Positions 29,869 to 32,086 of a DNA stretch of 32,086 bases are shown one piece after another. Positions within the stretch are counted from its first letter, which is position 1. Each line of letters begins with the position of its first letter. The translations under genes and the position numbers were made by a program. The notes beneath the pieces were generated by a model that was not told where the DNA came from, searched no databases, and saw only the letters and a program-made list of their open reading frames with translations. This DNA comes from Bacteriovoracaceae bacterium UBA4096 (GTDB lineage: Bacteria; Bdellovibrionota; Bacteriovoracia; Bacteriovoracales; Bacteriovoracaceae): positions 121,612-153,697 of the forward strand of contig DFXY01000062.1 in the NCBI GenBank assembly GCA_002381945.1, read 5' to 3'.

Positions 29869-31167
29869 TTAGCGATGAGTCCAACTAAGAGCAGAAGACT
29901 CTGAAAGCTTAGCAAGCTTCTCCTTACTGATCTTTTCACCCAGCAGTGCCATTCTTAAAACTTCCAGCCTTAACTCGACAGTTTGACCTCTTTCATAGCC
30001 GGAAGAAACCGGTCCATGAAGTGGAGCATGTCCGCCTTGATCAACCAGGACAAATTGTGAAAAACCTTTGCTCGCCAGTTGATAATGGAGAAAGGCACCA
30101 TCAACACTGGTAGCGCCATCCATGCTTCCCTGTATATAAGTTGTCGGAGAAAAGGAGATGTTTTTCCCAGCATCATATAAATTTGTGAATTCATCAGACT
30201 CAAGTCCCAAAGAAACGCAGTAATTTTCATCGAGATCATTAAAATTATCTGACACAAGCTTACGGTCTTGAAATACGGAATAAAAACTTATTCCTTTTAG
30301 GTTCATCCCTAATTCCTGACAACCAATCATACCCATCATTACGTGTCCATAACCGAATTCTTCATCCATTGCTTCCTTATACTCAAAAGTTTTCAGAACA
30401 GGATAAAGAACGTCGTCATTAAATAGAATATTCTCCAAAAAAGTTTTATATGTCTCTAAGGAGTTATCCATATAAAGCATCATCGTTCCGACTTTGGAAA
30501 ACCAATTTTTTGCAATTAAAGGGTCGTTTGATATTTCAAGTATTCGTTCCTGAGTGAGTGCCGGAAGCGAATCAAAAAAACTTTGCAAAGTTCTTGTCCT
30601 GCTCTGTGGTCTCATAAGTGGGATGCCCCCGCGGAAAACAACCCCTTCAAGAACAATTGCACGAGTTGATTCAGGGAAATGATGACCATAGAGGTGGCCC
30701 ACAACTGTACCGTAAGAGACTCCATACACGGAGACTTTTTGGATCCCCAGGGCCTTGCGAATTTCTTCAATATCTCGTGCCGTCTTTTCTGAACTATAAA
30801 ATGTCGGATCGAGGTAGAGTTCCTTGGTGGCAGGGCGAGAACAAGAATTCCCTCGTTGATCAAAAAAGATCACGTTCCAATCATGAAGTTCAAGATAAGA
30901 CTTATGAGCAGTATCGCCCGGTCCACCGGAAACAAAAACTACGGTTTTTTTTAGAGGATCAAAGGGTTTATTCGTCCATGCGAAAAGATCTGTCATACCT
31001 CTTTCTGCATAGTCATAGTCCACAGGGACTTTTAACCAGATTTCATGTTCTTTAGGTCGTTTAGTGCTTTTACAAATTTCTCTTCCACTGCGGTACTCAT
31101 CTGGAATGATAAGAGCAAAGGTTTGCGAACTTAAAAGTAGGGCCAGTGATATTAGTAGTATTCGCAT
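29869..31167 (-). CDS. Exported alpha/beta-hydrolase, proline-iminopeptidase / TAP-like
   Basis: A 432-residue exported protein with signal peptide MRILLISLALLLSSQTFA. The hydrolase core shows the oxyanion-side 'VSGGPGD' (79-85), 'VIFFDQRGNSCS', the nucleophile Ser151 in 'YGVSYGTVVG' (GxSxG) and the histidine in 'VDQGGHAPLHG' near residue 390. A cap region lies between about 180 and 330. The GGPG and DQRG motifs are typical of prolyl aminopeptidases and tripeptidyl aminopeptidase-like enzymes, so a secreted peptidase acting on N-termini is the best guess; esterase activity is also possible. It is divergent from the lipoprotein gene, with 148 bases between starts. Confidence 0.88.
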   Translation of the reverse strand: MRILLISLALLLSSQTFALIIPDEYRSGREICKSTKRPKEHEIWLKVPVDYDYAERGMTDLFAWTNKPFDPLKKTVVFVSGGPGDTAHKSYLELHDWNVIFFDQRGNSCSRPATKELYLDPTFYSSEKTARDIEEIRKALGIQKVSVYGVSYGTVVGHLYGHHFPESTRAIVLEGVVFRGGIPLMRPQSRTRTLQSFFDSLPALTQERILEISNDPLIAKNWFSKVGTMMLYMDNSLETYKTFLENILFNDDVLYPVLKTFEYKEAMDEEFGYGHVMMGMIGCQELGMNLKGISFYSVFQDRKLVSDNFNDLDENYCVSLGLESDEFTNLYDAGKNISFSPTTYIQGSMDGATSVDGAFLHYQLASKGFSQFVLVDQGGHAPLHGPVSSGYERGQTVELRLEVLRMALLGEKISKEKLAKLSESSALSWTHR

Positions 31168-31270
31168 GATCCTAATATACTAAAAGAGGCAGCTTATTTC
31201 TTAGACTCTATAACTATTACATACTTTCCTTACTCTCCCCCACAGGAACAAATTGCTCAACTATCTCACA

Positions 31271-31290
31271 CAGAAAAATCTCAGAAAAAT
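31271..31290 (+). repeat. Short tandem repeat upstream of the lipoprotein gene
   Basis: CAGAAAAAT occurs at 31271-31279 and again at 31282-31290, an 11-base period close to one DNA turn, 26 bases before the ATG at 31316. It may be a regulator site or chance in AT-rich sequence. Confidence 0.3.
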
Positions 31291-31315
31291 TCTAAATAAG
31301 CCGATCTGACAAACA

Positions 31316-31774
31316 ATGTTTAAGTCTCTAATAATACCACTTTTAACACTGCTTTTCCTGGCCAGTTGTAGTCAGGGTGGCAAGCAATCAGATACGAACC
31401 TTGTGGTGAGTATGAATGCTCTCCTCGGGGATCTGACCTTTCCAGGCGGGGCCACCTTGATGCTCGTTAACTCTGCTACCAAAGAAGTAATCACGAAAGA
31501 CCTTACACTTCCATATAAGATGCTTATTCCTCATGGAACCTGGAGCCTTTACCTGGTTGGCTTCGACGGTGCCTCTGACTGGCAAGGACCTCAGCAATGT
31601 GGCTCACTTATGGACGTGAATTTTTATGAATCTACCACGACTGTAACAATCTATGTGAACAGTAACAAATGTGCACCAGAACCATTCTTTTCAATCATAA
31701 CCAAAAAATCAGCAACGACTATGCCTTTAGCTCAGTGGGGTTCCAACTGGGCCGAGGCCAAGTGGGGACCCTAA
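31316..31774 (+). CDS. Small lipoprotein of unknown function
   Basis: A 152-residue protein with a lipoprotein signal: hydrophobic stretch then lipobox 'LASC' with Cys18 as the lipidated residue. The mature part is beta-rich ('ATLMLVNSATKEVITKDLTL', 'HGTWSLYLVGFDG') and could be a small immunoglobulin-like or carboxypeptidase-regulatory-like beta sandwich; this is a weak structural guess. Two later cysteines (in 'QQCGSL' and 'SNKCAP') may pair. The stop overlaps the next ATG by one base (TAATG at 31772-31776), so it is coupled to the fibre-like gene. Confidence 0.8.
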   Translation: MFKSLIIPLLTLLFLASCSQGGKQSDTNLVVSMNALLGDLTFPGGATLMLVNSATKEVITKDLTLPYKMLIPHGTWSLYLVGFDGASDWQGPQQCGSLMDVNFYESTTTVTIYVNSNKCAPEPFFSIITKKSATTMPLAQWGSNWAEAKWGP

Positions 31775-32086
31775 TGAAAGCCTCTTTTAAATTTCTAACA
31801 CTTTTATTTGCACTCGGAAGTCTTTTCACTCCTATAAGCGCAAATGCTGTCACATACATCTTTACAGACAATACACCTACTTCAGCTCCACAAATGAACC
31901 AGAATTTTGTAGACGTGGAGACGGCCATTGCCGCCAAGGAAAATACCATTGCTCCTGGAACAACTCTGCAGTTTTTTCGCGGAGACAAGACCTGGGCAAC
32001 ATTAAATACATCAGTAGTTCCGGAAGGCACTAATTTATATTTTTTAGAATCAAGAGTAAGAAATTCTCTTCTTACTGGTTATACGG
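31774..32086 (+). CDS. Exported fibre-like surface protein, 5' part only
   Basis: The first 104 residues of a frame cut by the window end. A signal peptide (MKASFKFLTLLFALGSLF...ANA) precedes 'VTYIFTDNTPTSAPQMNQNF' and a segment 'APGTTLQFFRGDKTW' then 'VVPEGTNLYFLESRVRN'. The latter two units resemble collagen-free phage tail-fibre / S74-type fibre proteins ('FRGDKTW', 'NLYFTxxRV'), which are long trimeric adhesins; I recall such proteins being frequent in Bacteriovorax-like bacteria. Whether a C-terminal autoprocessing chaperone domain is present cannot be seen. Coupled to the upstream lipoprotein, it may form an outer-surface adhesin system (inference). Confidence 0.72.
   Translation, partial: MKASFKFLTLLFALGSLFTPISANAVTYIFTDNTPTSAPQMNQNFVDVETAIAAKENTIAPGTTLQFFRGDKTWATLNTSVVPEGTNLYFLESRVRNSLLTGYT

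Noticed and set aside
1..32086. Search for tRNA genes, CRISPR arrays, transposases, integrases and attachment sites
   Set aside because: No cloverleaf-like T-loop blocks, regular spaced repeats or recombinase motifs were seen by eye; a covariance-model scan would be needed to exclude small RNAs.

Overview
The window looks like chromosomal DNA from a Gram-negative bacterium of the Bdellovibrionota, most likely the Bacteriovorax/Peredibacter side (inference). The grounds are moderately AT-rich composition, a mitochondrial/spirochaete-like EF-G, a cdaA-cdaR-glmM-pdxJ-nnr-tsaE operon in delta-proteobacterial order, many small secreted proteins with strong signal peptides, and a lipoprotein gene coupled to a tail-fibre-like surface protein gene. 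Almost all of the DNA is coding. I see no rRNA, tRNA, insertion sequence, prophage integrase or CRISPR array.

Layout. 1-3427 (all minus): a 3'-truncated MltA lytic transglycosylase, a GNAT acetyltransferase overlapping a CCA/poly(A)-polymerase-like nucleotidyltransferase, and a LysR regulator. 3489-5789: fusA with its own promoter and a strong terminator. 5859-9198: an unrecognised plus-strand protein, then a minus-strand iscR-like / cysteine desulfurase / FliG_M-MORN group led by a clear promoter. 9340-15281: the minus-strand operon cdaA-cdaR-glmM-pdxJ-nnrED-tsaE, joining c-di-AMP synthesis to cell-wall precursor, vitamin B6, NAD(P)HX repair and tRNA t6A functions. 15372-17360: a PilZ-GAF-AAA+-Fis regulator lacking the sigma-54 contact loop. 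17529-21891: a secreted-protein cluster with two small exported proteins, a protein-arginine deiminase homologue, an ATP-grasp ligase and an M14 carboxypeptidase. 21888-25097: a ferrochelatase fused to an MFS transporter, queF and tatA. 25101-29672: a MurQ-like etherase with a large insertion, an orphan GAF histidine kinase, a Na+/Ca2+-exchanger-type antiporter and an Rnk-like factor. 29869-32086: an exported alpha/beta hydrolase, a small lipoprotein and the start of a fibre-like surface protein.

How the genes fit together. Several products act on peptidoglycan or its turnover: MltA, the M14 amidase-like peptidase, the MurQ-like etherase and GlmM. Signalling is rich: c-di-AMP synthase, a PilZ/GAF regulator, an orphan kinase, LysR and an IscR-like protein without cluster cysteines. 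The most striking gene is the exported protein with all four catalytic residues of vertebrate-type peptidylarginine deiminases (18448-20046), translationally coupled to a small secreted partner. All four convergent gene pairs end within four bases of each other, so ordinary terminators have no room between them.
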